Source of the DNA: Candidatus Scybalocola faecipullorum
Lineage (GTDB): Bacteria > Bacillota > Clostridia > Lachnospirales > Lachnospiraceae
Assembly (NCBI GenBank): GCA_018716485.1
Contig: DVJY01000030.1
Coordinates: forward strand, 1-54,659
DNA: 54,659 nucleotides
Direction: 5' to 3'
Part shown: positions 8,080-16,151 of the stretch, piece by piece
How positions within the stretch are numbered: the stretch's first letter is position 1
Layout: every line of letters begins with the position of its first letter
The notes under the pieces: model-generated
Databases searched by the model: none
Told to the model about the DNA's origin: nothing
Seen by the model: only the letters and a program-made list of their open reading frames with translations
Made by a program: the position numbers and the translations under genes

Positions 8080-10290
8080 TTAGAGCTTCAGTTCAAACTG
8101 CGCCCCGTTTTCTGTCATACTGCTGCTGCCGATCCACAGCGTGAATTTTCCGGATTCGCTGCCCCATGTGCCGTCTGAGCGCACAAACCGGAGCATCGGC
8201 TCATCGATTTCAAAGAAAACCTCTTTCTCTTCCCCCGGAGCAAGCCATATTTTTTGAAAGCCTTTCAGTTCTTTGACCGGACGGATCACACTGGCCGTCA
8301 TATCGCGGATATACAGCTGGACAACTTCTGTTCCGCTGCAATCTCCCGTGTTCTTTACTGTCACCTGTGCTGTCAGCGGCGCATCTTCGGTGACTTCACT
8401 GCCGCTCATGCGGATCGGTGATATATCAAAATTCGTATAGCTTAATCCGTAGCCAAACGGATATAACGGTTCGTTTGGCACATCTGTATATCTTGTACAG
8501 AGCCGTTCATTTCGGTCATATGGTCTTCCTGTTGCATATTCATTGTAATGCATCGGCTCCTGACCGACACAGTACGGAAAGCTCATCGTCAGCTTGCCCG
8601 ACGGATTCACTGCGCCTGTCAGTACATCGACAACTGCGTGTCCTCCTTCGGTTCCCGGAAGCCAGACTTCCAGCACTGCCCGTGATTTTTCGCTGATTTC
8701 TCTCAGATCCAGAGGCCGTCCGTTAAAGAGGACAACGACAATATTCGGATTTACTTCGGCAACGGCTCTAAACAATGCCATCTGAACTTCCGGCAGATCG
8801 ATCATCGCCCGGCTGGCAGCCTCGCCGCTCTGCAAATAATGCTCTCCAAGAGGCATCACCACAAGGTCTGCCTTGGAAGCCGCCAAAACAGCCTCATCAA
8901 GCATTGCCTCCTGTTCCCGGGCGCTGACTTTCCCGCTGGCCGTATCTGAAGCAAAGCCAGACAGCCGAACATCGCTGCCAACAACAGGAGCGCCCTGATG
9001 AAATGTTGTCCTTGAAATATCAAACACTTCACGGGCAGCCGCCTCGATTGTTACACATTCTTTAACATCTCCTGTAAATGCCCATGTGCTGTGAATTTCA
9101 TGATTATTGGTGTATGGCCCGATAAAGGCGATTTTCTTTGACATGTCCAGCGGCAGTATGCCGTCGTTTTTCAAAAGCACACAAGTCTTTTGCGCTGCTT
9201 CTCTTGCAAGCGCACGGTGTTCGCTGCACAGACGGACTTGGCCCTGAGCCTTCGCGTCAGCGTCTTTATATGGATTTTCAAACAGACCCAGCTTATTTTT
9301 AAGTTCCAAAATTCTGAATGCCGCCTCATCAATCAGCGCCTCGTCAATTTTCTTTTCCTCCACAAGCTGTTTTAAATTGGCTGCGTAAGCGTTGGTCATC
9401 ATATCAATATCCGCGCCGGCTTCCACCGCTTTGTGGGCGGCATCTTTCTCATCCTCGGCGTATCCGTGAGCGATCATCTCTAAAATCGCGCCGTAATCGG
9501 TAATGAGTACGCCGTCAAAGCCCATTTCTCCGCGAAGGACATCCCGCATCAATCGGCGGTTTCCTGTCGCCGGAATGCCGTTGACCGGGTTAAATGCTGT
9601 CATGACCATGCCTGCGCCGGCCCTGATGCCTTCCTCATAGGCCGGAAGATAAAATTCCCGGAAAGTATGCTCATTGACTTCAATATTGTTGTACTCTCTG
9701 CCGGCTTCCACCGCGCCGTAGCCTGCAAAATGCTTGATACATGCGCTCATTTTATACGGCTTGGACATATCATCGCCCTGTATGCCGCGCACCATGGCCG
9801 CCGCATACTTGCCGTTTAAATAGGGATCTTCACCGGTAGACTCCATCACACGTCCCCATCTTGCATCCCGCACAAGATCCGCCATCGGCGCAAAAGTCAC
9901 ATGCAGTCCGCTCACTGCAGCCTCTTTGGTCATAGCTGAGGCACACTTTTGTGCCAGTTCAGGTTCAAATGCAGCGCCCTGTGCCAGCGGTATCGGAAAG
10001 ACTGTCTTCAATCCGTGGATCACATCGAGCATAAACAGCATCGGAATATGATGGGGATGCTCCGCCATATAATTTTTCTGTATTTCCATCAATTCTTCAG
10101 CGCCGTAAGCGCCCAAAATCGACCCTGCCAGCCGTATATCTTCCCCGGTCACGCCAAGCGAAGCCGCCGGTCCGGTAATCACACTCTTTGCATCGCCCTT
10201 ATAAAAATCTGCCGACAGCTGCACCATCTGACCGATCTTTTCTTCCAAAGACATATCTTCCAATAATTGTCTGAGTTCTTCCTGTCTCAT
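8080..10290 (-). CDS. GH3 beta-glucosidase-type glycosidase (BglX-like)
   Basis: 736 residues from ATG 10290, which has AGGAGG 6 bases upstream; the frame extends 20 codons further but those lack a ribosome site. GH3 motifs: DVIHGLKTVFPIPLAQ, RDARWGRVMESTGEDP, KHFAGYGA, and VLITDYGAI with predicted nucleophile Asp265. A fibronectin III-like C-terminus is present. It resembles the BglX/beta-glucosidase branch, whereas its downstream neighbour is of the xylosidase branch, so the pair may split mixed beta-linked oligosaccharides in the cytosol. No signal peptide. Confidence 0.9.
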   Translation of the reverse strand: MRQEELRQLLEDMSLEEKIGQMVQLSADFYKGDAKSVITGPAASLGVTGEDIRLAGSILGAYGAEELMEIQKNYMAEHPHHIPMLFMLDVIHGLKTVFPIPLAQGAAFEPELAQKCASAMTKEAAVSGLHVTFAPMADLVRDARWGRVMESTGEDPYLNGKYAAAMVRGIQGDDMSKPYKMSACIKHFAGYGAVEAGREYNNIEVNEHTFREFYLPAYEEGIRAGAGMVMTAFNPVNGIPATGNRRLMRDVLRGEMGFDGVLITDYGAILEMIAHGYAEDEKDAAHKAVEAGADIDMMTNAYAANLKQLVEEKKIDEALIDEAAFRILELKNKLGLFENPYKDADAKAQGQVRLCSEHRALAREAAQKTCVLLKNDGILPLDMSKKIAFIGPYTNNHEIHSTWAFTGDVKECVTIEAAAREVFDISRTTFHQGAPVVGSDVRLSGFASDTASGKVSAREQEAMLDEAVLAASKADLVVMPLGEHYLQSGEAASRAMIDLPEVQMALFRAVAEVNPNIVVVLFNGRPLDLREISEKSRAVLEVWLPGTEGGHAVVDVLTGAVNPSGKLTMSFPYCVGQEPMHYNEYATGRPYDRNERLCTRYTDVPNEPLYPFGYGLSYTNFDISPIRMSGSEVTEDAPLTAQVTVKNTGDCSGTEVVQLYIRDMTASVIRPVKELKGFQKIWLAPGEEKEVFFEIDEPMLRFVRSDGTWGSESGKFTLWIGSSSMTENGAQFELKL

Positions 10291-10381
10291 GATCATCCTC
10301 CTTTCTCGCACCTTATGCATTTTGTATATCGGTGCTGTCGGTATCATCATACCACACTTTCGTATAAGGATATATATTAAT

Positions 10382-11758
10382 TTACGCTGTTGTGCTCAAA
10401 ATCTTTTTGAATTGAACAGCAAATAAAATCGCTGTAAATGTGACCGCGAACAGATCGGCGATCGGCTCTGCCATATATACGGCCATAGCCTGATCTGCCC
10501 GGAAAATATGAGGCATCATATAAATGAGCGGAATCAAAAGGACAAATTTTCTCATCACAGCCACAACAATAGATTCTGTCGCCCTGCCCAAAGCATTGAA
10601 AGTCATCTGGCAGGCAATCTGAATACCAAACAAAAACATCATGGCCATATAAATACGCAGCGCAGTTTTCGTATAGTCCATCAGCGCGGCGTCAGAAGTA
10701 AACATGGCCGCGAATCCGCCCGGAAATATCATCACCAGAAGCCATAAAAAAACTGAATATACAAGACTGACTTTCAAAAGCAGCTTAAAGGCGCCCCGCA
10801 CACGTTCTTTGTCTCCGGCGCCGTAGCAGTAACTGATGATCGGCTGGGCGCCCTGCCCCAGTCCCTGAAGCGGCAGCATGGCAAACTGCATGACACTTGT
10901 CAGAATAGTCATGGCGCCGACAGCGATATCACCGCCGTATTTTTGAAGTGAACTGTTAAAACATACCGAAATGACACTTTCGCTCGCCTGCATGATAAAT
11001 GTGGCAACGCCAAGAGATACGCACGGAAGAATGATATCCGGCGTCAGTCCCAGATACTTCCTCCTGATTCTCAGAAAGGTTCTTTTGCCGCACAGGAAGC
11101 TGACAACCCAAATACATGAAAGCGCCTGTGAAATAATCGTTGCCAGCGCAGCCCCTCTGACATCCATATGAAAACCGAAAATAAAAATCGGGTCTAAAAT
11201 AATATTGGCTACAGCGCCGATCAGCACTGACAGCATGCCGGTCTTCGCAAATCCCTGCGCCGTAATGAATGCATTCATTCCAAGGGTGATTTCCACAAAA
11301 ATCGTTCCCAGCGCGTAAATATTCATATAATTGACGCCGTATTCAATCGTATTTTCGCTGGCGCCGAATGCCATTAGAAATTCTCTGTTCCAAAGAAGCA
11401 GCACCACAGTCAATATGGCTGAAATGACAATCTGCAGCACAAAACAGTTGCCCAGTGTCCGCTCAGCAGACGCCTTGTCTTTTTTGCCCATGAAAATAGA
11501 AACCCTCGGCGCGCCGCCGTAGCCGACAAGCGCCGCAAAAGCCGAAACGATCATAATCAGCGGCATACATACACCGACGCCGGTCAGCGCATCCGCGCCG
11601 ATATCCGGGATATGCCCGATATAAATTCTGTCCACAATATTGTACAGCATATTAATCAGCTGCGCTGCCACCGTCGGCAGCGCCAATTTAAGGAGCAGTT
11701 TTCCCAAAGGCTCTGTCCTCAAAAAATCTTTATCCGTATTCATTTCTGTCTTTTCCAT
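10382..11758 (-). CDS. MATE family efflux transporter
   Basis: 458 residues with about twelve membrane segments in two similar halves. The start PLGKLLLKLALPTVAAQLINMLYNIVDRIYIG is a classic MATE opening, and the second half repeats it (PLQGLGQGAQPIISYCYGAG). It would export cationic drugs or metabolites using Na+ or H+. It begins on the last base of the upstream marR stop codon, so the pair is translationally coupled and MarR control is likely. Confidence 0.93.
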   Translation of the reverse strand: MEKTEMNTDKDFLRTEPLGKLLLKLALPTVAAQLINMLYNIVDRIYIGHIPDIGADALTGVGVCMPLIMIVSAFAALVGYGGAPRVSIFMGKKDKASAERTLGNCFVLQIVISAILTVVLLLWNREFLMAFGASENTIEYGVNYMNIYALGTIFVEITLGMNAFITAQGFAKTGMLSVLIGAVANIILDPIFIFGFHMDVRGAALATIISQALSCIWVVSFLCGKRTFLRIRRKYLGLTPDIILPCVSLGVATFIMQASESVISVCFNSSLQKYGGDIAVGAMTILTSVMQFAMLPLQGLGQGAQPIISYCYGAGDKERVRGAFKLLLKVSLVYSVFLWLLVMIFPGGFAAMFTSDAALMDYTKTALRIYMAMMFLFGIQIACQMTFNALGRATESIVVAVMRKFVLLIPLIYMMPHIFRADQAMAVYMAEPIADLFAVTFTAILFAVQFKKILSTTA

Positions 11759-12204
11759 TATTTTTCAGTCCTCTCCATCGCCCGGTTTGTATTATTAAAT
11801 AATCTCTTAAAAAATTGATCGGATGCTGCCAATTCTTCTTTCGTAAATCCATCTAAAACAATATTCAGAAACTCTTCCCTGACAGCGTCAATACAGTCGG
11901 TGATCGGTCCGGCTTCCGACTTCAGCTTCAGATGAATTTTTCTTCGGTCTTTTGTGTCCGGTATGCGCTCCAAAAGTGACTTCTGAAGCAGTGATTCCAC
12001 CGCCTTTGACACTGCGCCTTTTGATAAAAGCCGAAGTTCCACAATATCCGCAGCCGTATCTTTCCCCGGATTATTTTGAAGAAAACTGATCACATCTGCT
12101 TCAAGCACTGTAAGGTCATGGGCCGTGCAGACTTCTTTCAGCATTTTGTCATAAAGGCGCAGAAGGCTTCGCAGCCCCATCCACAATTCCGTGCTTTTGT
12201 TCAT
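11758..12204 (-). CDS. MarR family transcriptional regulator
   Basis: 148 residues from ATG 12204 (AGAAGGGA upstream). The winged helix runs through LTVLEADVISFLQNNPGKDTAADIVELRLLSKGAVSKAVESLLQKSLLERIPDTKDRRKIHLKL, with the wing signature DTKDRRK. It likely represses itself and the adjoining MATE exporter. Its promoter contains a perfect 16-bp palindrome over the -35 box. Confidence 0.93.
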   Translation of the reverse strand: MNKSTELWMGLRSLLRLYDKMLKEVCTAHDLTVLEADVISFLQNNPGKDTAADIVELRLLSKGAVSKAVESLLQKSLLERIPDTKDRRKIHLKLKSEAGPITDCIDAVREEFLNIVLDGFTKEELAASDQFFKRLFNNTNRAMERTEK

Positions 12205-12266
12205 ATACTTCCCTTCTTTCATTTATTTTCAAAATTAGTTCATAAAGAAACTGTTTCCCAATGAAC

Positions 12267-12294
12267 ATTATAGCACATTTGATTTATAAATCAA
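12267..12294 (-). promoter_or_regulatory. marR-MATE promoter with a palindromic operator over the -35 box
   Basis: On the minus strand TTGATT (12294-12289), 16-bp spacer, TATAAT (12272-12267) preceded by TG (extended -10). The -35 lies in the perfect palindrome TTGATTTATAAATCAA (12279-12294), a plausible MarR site. A second inverted repeat GTTCAT/ATGAAC (12238-12243 and 12261-12266) covers the transcription start region. Confidence 0.75.
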
Positions 12295-12324
12295 TATCTG
12301 ACTGCTGGCACGGCGGGCGATCTC

Positions 12325-12336
12325 CGGGTGTATCGC
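12325..12336 (-). repeat. terminator-trailing motif, copy 2 (GCGATACACCCG)
   Basis: Minus-strand GCGATACACCCG directly after the T-run of the Nif3 terminator (12341-12383). Identical in 12 bases to the copy at 574-585. Confidence 0.5.
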
Positions 12337-12340
12337 ACAA

Positions 12341-12383
12341 AAAAGTGCATCTTTCTCATCAATAATGAGAAAGATGCACTTTT
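12341..12383. terminator. long bidirectional terminator after the Nif3-like gene
   Basis: A 19-bp perfect stem (12341-12359 with 12365-12383) and 5-base loop, with AAAA on one side and TTTT on the other, so it can end transcription from either strand. It sits 17 bases past the stop of the Nif3-like gene. Confidence 0.88.
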
Positions 12384-12400
12384 GCTTTCCGTAATTTATT

Positions 12401-13228
12401 TTATTGTTTCGGACGCTCCAGCCACCGGTACATATTGCCCGACTGGATGAATGTGACCGGCACCGCCTGTCCAACGATTTCGCTGCGGATCCAGTCAGCC
12501 ATCATCTCCACACCGGCTTCCTCAAGGTTAAAATGTCCCACATTCAGCATACCTCTCGGATGGCCCAGTGCTGTGCTGTCCATAATATATTCCGTAATCG
12601 TCCAGTCAATGATCTCCAATGGTATAACCACATCATAATCATTTCTGTCAATGCACAATATGCCCGTCTTATCCTCCTCATGTCCGAGGAAATGGGCCAT
12701 CAGCGCCACATTTCTGACCGGCATATTCAAATCGCCTACAACTCTGAGGCCGTCGATATTTAACTTTTGAGCCACCTCATACCCCAGCTGCTCCAGAGTT
12801 GTCTGCGGAACAGTAAATTCAGCCACCGGAAAGAACCCTTCATTGACTTTATAATTTTCCCACCCCAGCTTTTTGACAATACCGTAATAAATCATATCCG
12901 GCTGTTCACTGTGGGTGCGGTCATGGTCTCTGAAAATAACCATATGATATTTTTCAATCAGTTCCCGCTTCGCCTCATAAACATTTGTTCCCTCCAGCCA
13001 GTCAGTTTCATCGTAGCCATAAAAAAATGTCGGTTCATGGCATATGATCAAATTGCTGCCGATATCTGCCGCCTTTTGTATGACCTCGGCTGTCGGCGCG
13101 CAAGTCAGTACAATACCTGTACATTCGGCGCTGATATCACCGCAAATAACACCGTCCACTGTCGGTTCGGCAGGATCTAATGCAACATGTTTTTCTGTAA
13201 GGTTTTCAATAATCTGAGCAATCGTCAT
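12401..13228 (-). CDS. Nif3-like dinuclear metal centre protein
   Basis: 275 residues of the NIF3/YbgI/DUF34 family. Metal-binding motifs are IICHEPTFF near the N-terminus and GHFNLEEAG near the C-terminus. The family forms toroidal hexamers with a dinuclear metal site; its reaction is not settled. GGGAGG precedes the ATG. Its promoter (13269-13297) lies just beside the half-terminator at 13303, and it has its own strong terminator, so it is a single-gene unit. Confidence 0.88.
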   Translation of the reverse strand: MTIAQIIENLTEKHVALDPAEPTVDGVICGDISAECTGIVLTCAPTAEVIQKAADIGSNLIICHEPTFFYGYDETDWLEGTNVYEAKRELIEKYHMVIFRDHDRTHSEQPDMIYYGIVKKLGWENYKVNEGFFPVAEFTVPQTTLEQLGYEVAQKLNIDGLRVVGDLNMPVRNVALMAHFLGHEEDKTGILCIDRNDYDVVIPLEIIDWTITEYIMDSTALGHPRGMLNVGHFNLEEAGVEMMADWIRSEIVGQAVPVTFIQSGNMYRWLERPKQ

Positions 13229-13268
13229 CGTCTATACCTCCCAGTATGTATCTTATAGTACAACTCCT

Positions 13269-13297
13269 ATTATAGTTATAATGAACGATTGCCGCAA
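13269..13297 (-). promoter_or_regulatory. promoter of the Nif3-like gene
   Basis: Minus-strand TTGCGG (13297-13292), 17-bp spacer, TATAAT (13274-13269), about 40 bases upstream of the start codon. Confidence 0.65.
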
Positions 13298-13322
13298 GCA
13301 AAAACTATTAAAAAAGGGCTGC

Positions 13323-13808
13323 CTTGCATAAGGAACCGCAGCGCCATTTGGGCGCCTGTTTTTCCATGTGCTTTTGCAATTTTTACCAAAGCAGGATTTT
13401 CAAACATTTCATTCTTCCTGCCCTGTCCCAGCGGGGCATAAGCCATGTGCCGGACATGATATTTTTCCAGCCATTCATGTTCTGTGCGGCGCTGGCAGAG
13501 CAAATGGGTTTCAATCTGATTGACGGCAGACGTAACCTGATTGAACTCGATCAAATCAATCAGGCGGTCCGGATCGAAGTTCGATACACCGATAGCCCTG
13601 ATTTTTCCCTCCTGATACAGCTTTTTTCAATCGCATTTCCAACTGCTTCCTCATTTCCATAGGCCTCTGCCGTATCAATCATGCGGTAGCCGCTTCTCAG
13701 CGCGGTCAAAACGCTTTCCTCACATTCTGCGCCGCCCATCAGGAATGTGCCGAAGCCGAGCATGGGCATTTGAATGTCGTTGTTCAAAGTCATCGTGTTC
13801 ATCATCAT
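13323..13808 (-). pseudogene. aldo/keto reductase remnant (internal deletion and lost C-terminus)
   Basis: The first part reads [16 protein letters not shown]...[24 protein letters not shown], the AKR N-terminus with the DTAxxYGNE motif (catalytic Asp and Tyr). It then jumps, with a frame change near 13620, to [20 protein letters not shown] and IEFNQVTSAVNQIETH. About 70-80 codons with the catalytic Lys and His regions are missing. The homology stops at 13323, where the half-terminator begins, so the C-terminus is also gone. Not functional. It is divergent from a MerR gene, a usual pairing for AKR genes. Confidence 0.85.
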
Positions 13809-13864
13809 TCCTCCATTGATTCATATTTAAGCACTTGAGTGGGATTACTATCTGTGCTAAGATA

Positions 13865-13895
13865 AGCATAGCAAGTTCGTGTAACTCGAAGTCAA
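13865..13895 (-). promoter_or_regulatory. MerR-type promoter with 19-bp spacer
   Basis: Minus-strand TTGACT (13895-13890), 19-bp spacer, TATGCT (13870-13865). The spacer holds an imperfect dyad (CGAGTTACACGAACTTG). A lengthened 19-bp spacer is the mark of MerR-activated promoters. It faces the aldo/keto reductase remnant and lies upstream of the merR remnant. Confidence 0.7.
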
Positions 13896-13933
13896 TACCT
13901 TTTTAACCGCTTTAAGAAATTTTAGGAGGAATC

Positions 13934-14229
13934 ATGATTTATACATTGAAACAGTTTGCCGAAATGTTCAATACGACAGAGCACACAATCCGCTATTACA
14001 CCGACATCAATCTTTTGCCCTGCCGGAGTCCAAAGACACACTTTACGCCAGATATCAGATCATTCTCCGGCAGCGCAAACAGGCGTATAAGCGCATAGAA
14101 GAAGCAAAAGCAACGGCTGCCTATATGGACAAAAAAGTACAGCACTATGAACAGATTTTGTCCGGCTTGATCCCTGATGACAGCAACCCGGAGCATTGGA
14201 CAGAAGATACAAGACCGGAAAAACATTGA
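13934..14229 (+). pseudogene. MerR family regulator remnant (internal deletion)
   Basis: AGGAGG precedes ATG 13934. The first part reads MIYTLKQFAEMFNTTEHTIRYYTDINLLPC, the MerR helix-turn-helix. Near 14020 the sequence shifts frame to ...ESKDTLYARYQIILRQRKQAY, followed by the coiled-coil DKKVQHYEQILSGLIPDD and a stop at 14227-14229. About 50 codons between recognition helix and dimerisation helix are missing. The junction lies in CCCTGCCGG, which fits a deletion between short repeats. Not functional as read. Confidence 0.82.
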
Positions 14230-14233
14230 CAAT

Positions 14234-14356
14234 TTAAGATAGTCGGCGGATTACCCGCTCCTGCTTTGCTGCAATGTCCAAAAACTCTTCCGGGCTAAAA
14301 ATTATTTCTTTAATTTCTACTAATTCGAGGTATTTGATACAATCACATTTTTTCAT
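14234..14356 (-). CDS. hypothetical 40-residue ORF
   Basis: An ATG at 14356 opens 40 codons, MKKCDCIKYLELVEIKEIIF then SPEEFLDIAAKQERVIRRLS, ending in TAA. It lies 51 bases downstream of the PDDEXK nuclease gene. GGGGTG is about 15 bases upstream, so the ribosome site is poor. It may be the end of an older gene. No function is assigned. Confidence 0.3.
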   Translation of the reverse strand: MKKCDCIKYLELVEIKEIIFSPEEFLDIAAKQERVIRRLS

Positions 14357-14407
14357 TTTGGAATGAACACCCCTTGCAAAATGCAATCCTTCAATACCTC
14401 CGTGCAA

Positions 14408-15504
14408 TTAACCCTCACTGTCATCTTTTTCTTCTTGCTGAAGATAAAAAATCGCTTTTTGTGTTTCAATCTCTGCCCGGAGTTCTTCTTCGGTCGGTAA
14501 ATACAGTTTGTACTTGGAGGCAAAAAGTTGTTCATTGCCATGAAGAACTGAGTATCTTGCAATATCTTCATCAGTATCGGAACAAAGGACAATACCAATC
14601 GTTGGATTATCTCCCTCACTGCGTTTTAGCTCATCATACATACGAATATACATATCCATCTGTCCCACATCCTGATGAGTAATCTTCTTTGTTTTCAGAT
14701 CAATCAGCACAAAACATTTCAGTATATAATTGTAAAATACGAGATCAATAAAGTAATCCTGCTTTTCGGTGTGAATGTGCTGCTGTCTTGCCACAAAAGC
14801 GTATCCCTTTCCAAGTTCCATCAAAAATTTTTGTAAATTTGTCAAAATACTTTTCTCCAGATCCGTTTCCGTAAAATCTGTGTTAGGAGCCAGTCCTAAG
14901 AATTCCGCCACCACCGGGTTTTTGACGAATTCCATCTTATCGTTTTGATATTCAGCAGTCAGCTCTTTCATTTCGTTTTCCACCAGCTCCTGCTTTTGTG
15001 TTTGAAGCATACGATAGTAATACTGGGAAGAAATATTTCGCTGCAAAGTACGTACTCCCCATGTTTGTTGAATTGCTTCTTTTTCGTACCATGCACGAGC
15101 TTTTGGATCTTTGACCTGCAGCAATACTCTATAATGTGTCCAAGAAAGCAGCGTATCAGATTTTCCACTCAATGAGTGGAAAATCTCAGGATACGTCTTA
15201 TAGAAAGAATAAAAGCTGTACAGGTTGGTTTTCGTATATCCTTTTCCATACTCCGCCGACAGTTCTTTTGCCAGCTTCTTTATAATTTCAGCACCGTATT
15301 TTGCCCTGTCTTCACCCTGCATTTTTCACTGGCAATCCGATATCCCAAGAGCCAATTTCTGCGGACAAGGGCTGTGTTGACCGCCTGATACGCGGCTTTT
15401 TGTGAGAACTCGATAATCCCGCACATATCTTTAAAAATATCATTAGTTTTCACATAGCCGTCCATAATACTATCTTTCCCGGCGTTAAGCCATTTATTCT
15501 CCAA
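14408..15504 (-). pseudogene. PDDEXK nuclease domain protein (DUF1016/YhcG), frameshifted
   Basis: Two frames together give a near full-length DUF1016 protein. TTG 15504 (GGAGG upstream) starts the N-terminal domain up to VRRNWLLGYRIASEK. The second frame continues MQGEDRAKYGAEIIKKLAKEL. One missing A in the A5 run near 15302 explains the break. The C-terminal nuclease core is intact: DYFIDLVFYN, FVLIDLKTKK and HQDVGQMDMY. Such proteins are candidate nucleases of defence or restriction loci, though no methylase is near. It could be a true pseudogene or an assembly error. Confidence 0.8.
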
Positions 15505-15890
15505 AAAACCAACTCCTCCCTATAACTAGCATGCCACTTTTCCACCGCATTCAGCCAGCAAACTCAAATACCTCTATACTTTTCTGATCGGATGGCGGAT
15601 CACTGTCTTGAGTTTCTCCGGCCACGGTGACGATGCCGGGTTTGTTCTTTGGCATATAAGTTTCACTAATCAGATAAGGTATTATAACATAAGATTGGCA
15701 AAAATTCTACAATCAGATAGGGGAGCTTTGCCCCTCTAAGTCAAGAAGTTACAGAGAACAGCAGATTGATATTTCCTATGAACTCCCAGCGTCTTTACTG
15801 AATGGCGAAACGGCATAGCCAAAGCTATGCCGTTTCCCGAAAACAATCTTATGCTGTCTTATGAGTGCCGCCCTAGTCGCAGCCCTTTTT
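15505..15890. other. intergenic stretch with hairpins, no convincing gene
   Basis: A 34-codon minus-strand ORF (15551-15655, starting MPKNKPGIVTVAGETQ) has no ribosome site and looks like a remnant. A 13-bp perfect stem GAAACGGCATAGC/GCTATGCCGTTTC with loop CAAA lies at 15807-15836, without a T-run. A smaller AGGGG/CCCCT hairpin is near 15718-15737. I see nothing else. Confidence 0.5.
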
Positions 15891-16061
15891 TTAATAGTTG
15901 CAGTCAGATGCTTTCTGAGATGCTTTGTTTCTGCAGTTGCTTGCATTTGATGCTTTGTTTCCTGCCGTAGTGTTTGTCATTTCTTCTGACGCGTTTGTCA
16001 TGCTGTTTGACGCATTGGACATCTTGTTTGATGTTTTGTTCTGTGCGTAGTTTTTTGCCAT
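15891..16061 (-). CDS. small Asn/Ser/Ala/Lys-rich protein
   Basis: 56 residues from ATG 16061 with AAGGAGG upstream. The sequence begins MAKNYAQNKTSNKMSNASNS and continues with repeated N-x-A/T-S-N units (NKASNASNC, NKASQKASDC) ending in CNY. It has no hydrophobic core, no membrane segment and two cysteines. The composition recalls gamma-type small acid-soluble spore proteins, which are also rich in N, S, A, K and Q, but this is a resemblance only. The stop codon overlaps one half of a terminator hairpin. A longer frame here (15904-16110) has no good ribosome site and was set aside. Confidence 0.7.
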   Translation of the reverse strand: MAKNYAQNKTSNKMSNASNSMTNASEEMTNTTAGNKASNASNCRNKASQKASDCNY

Positions 16062-16151
16062 AATCCATTACCTCCTTGCACGCTTGGTGCCTTATTATTA
16101 TGGTTCGCAAAGGTATGGCTTATGCATTCAACTATGAATTTTTCCTATTCA

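Larger units (their letters stand above)
13303..15899. other. degraded gene block bounded by two halves of one terminator hairpin
   Basis: Positions 13303-13322 (AACTATTAAAAAAGGGCTGC) recur as an inverted copy at 15879-15899, differing by one base in the A/T run. If the 2.56 kb between (13323-15878) is removed, the two arms form a hairpin of about 20 bp with a T-run, directly after the stop of the small gene at 15891-16061 and just before the Nif3 promoter. The block holds a broken aldo/keto reductase, a broken MerR gene, a frameshifted PDDEXK nuclease and non-coding DNA. No transposase or integrase is visible. Insertion into the terminator loop is inferred. Confidence 0.55.

Noticed and set aside
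15807-15836. 13-bp hairpin as a terminator
   Set aside because: There is no T-run on either strand and no gene end next to it; left as a hairpin of unknown role.
15904-16110. 68-codon frame overlapping the small Asn-rich gene
   Set aside because: It lacks a ribosome site, and the alternative frame from ATG 16061 has AAGGAGG and a clear repeat pattern.
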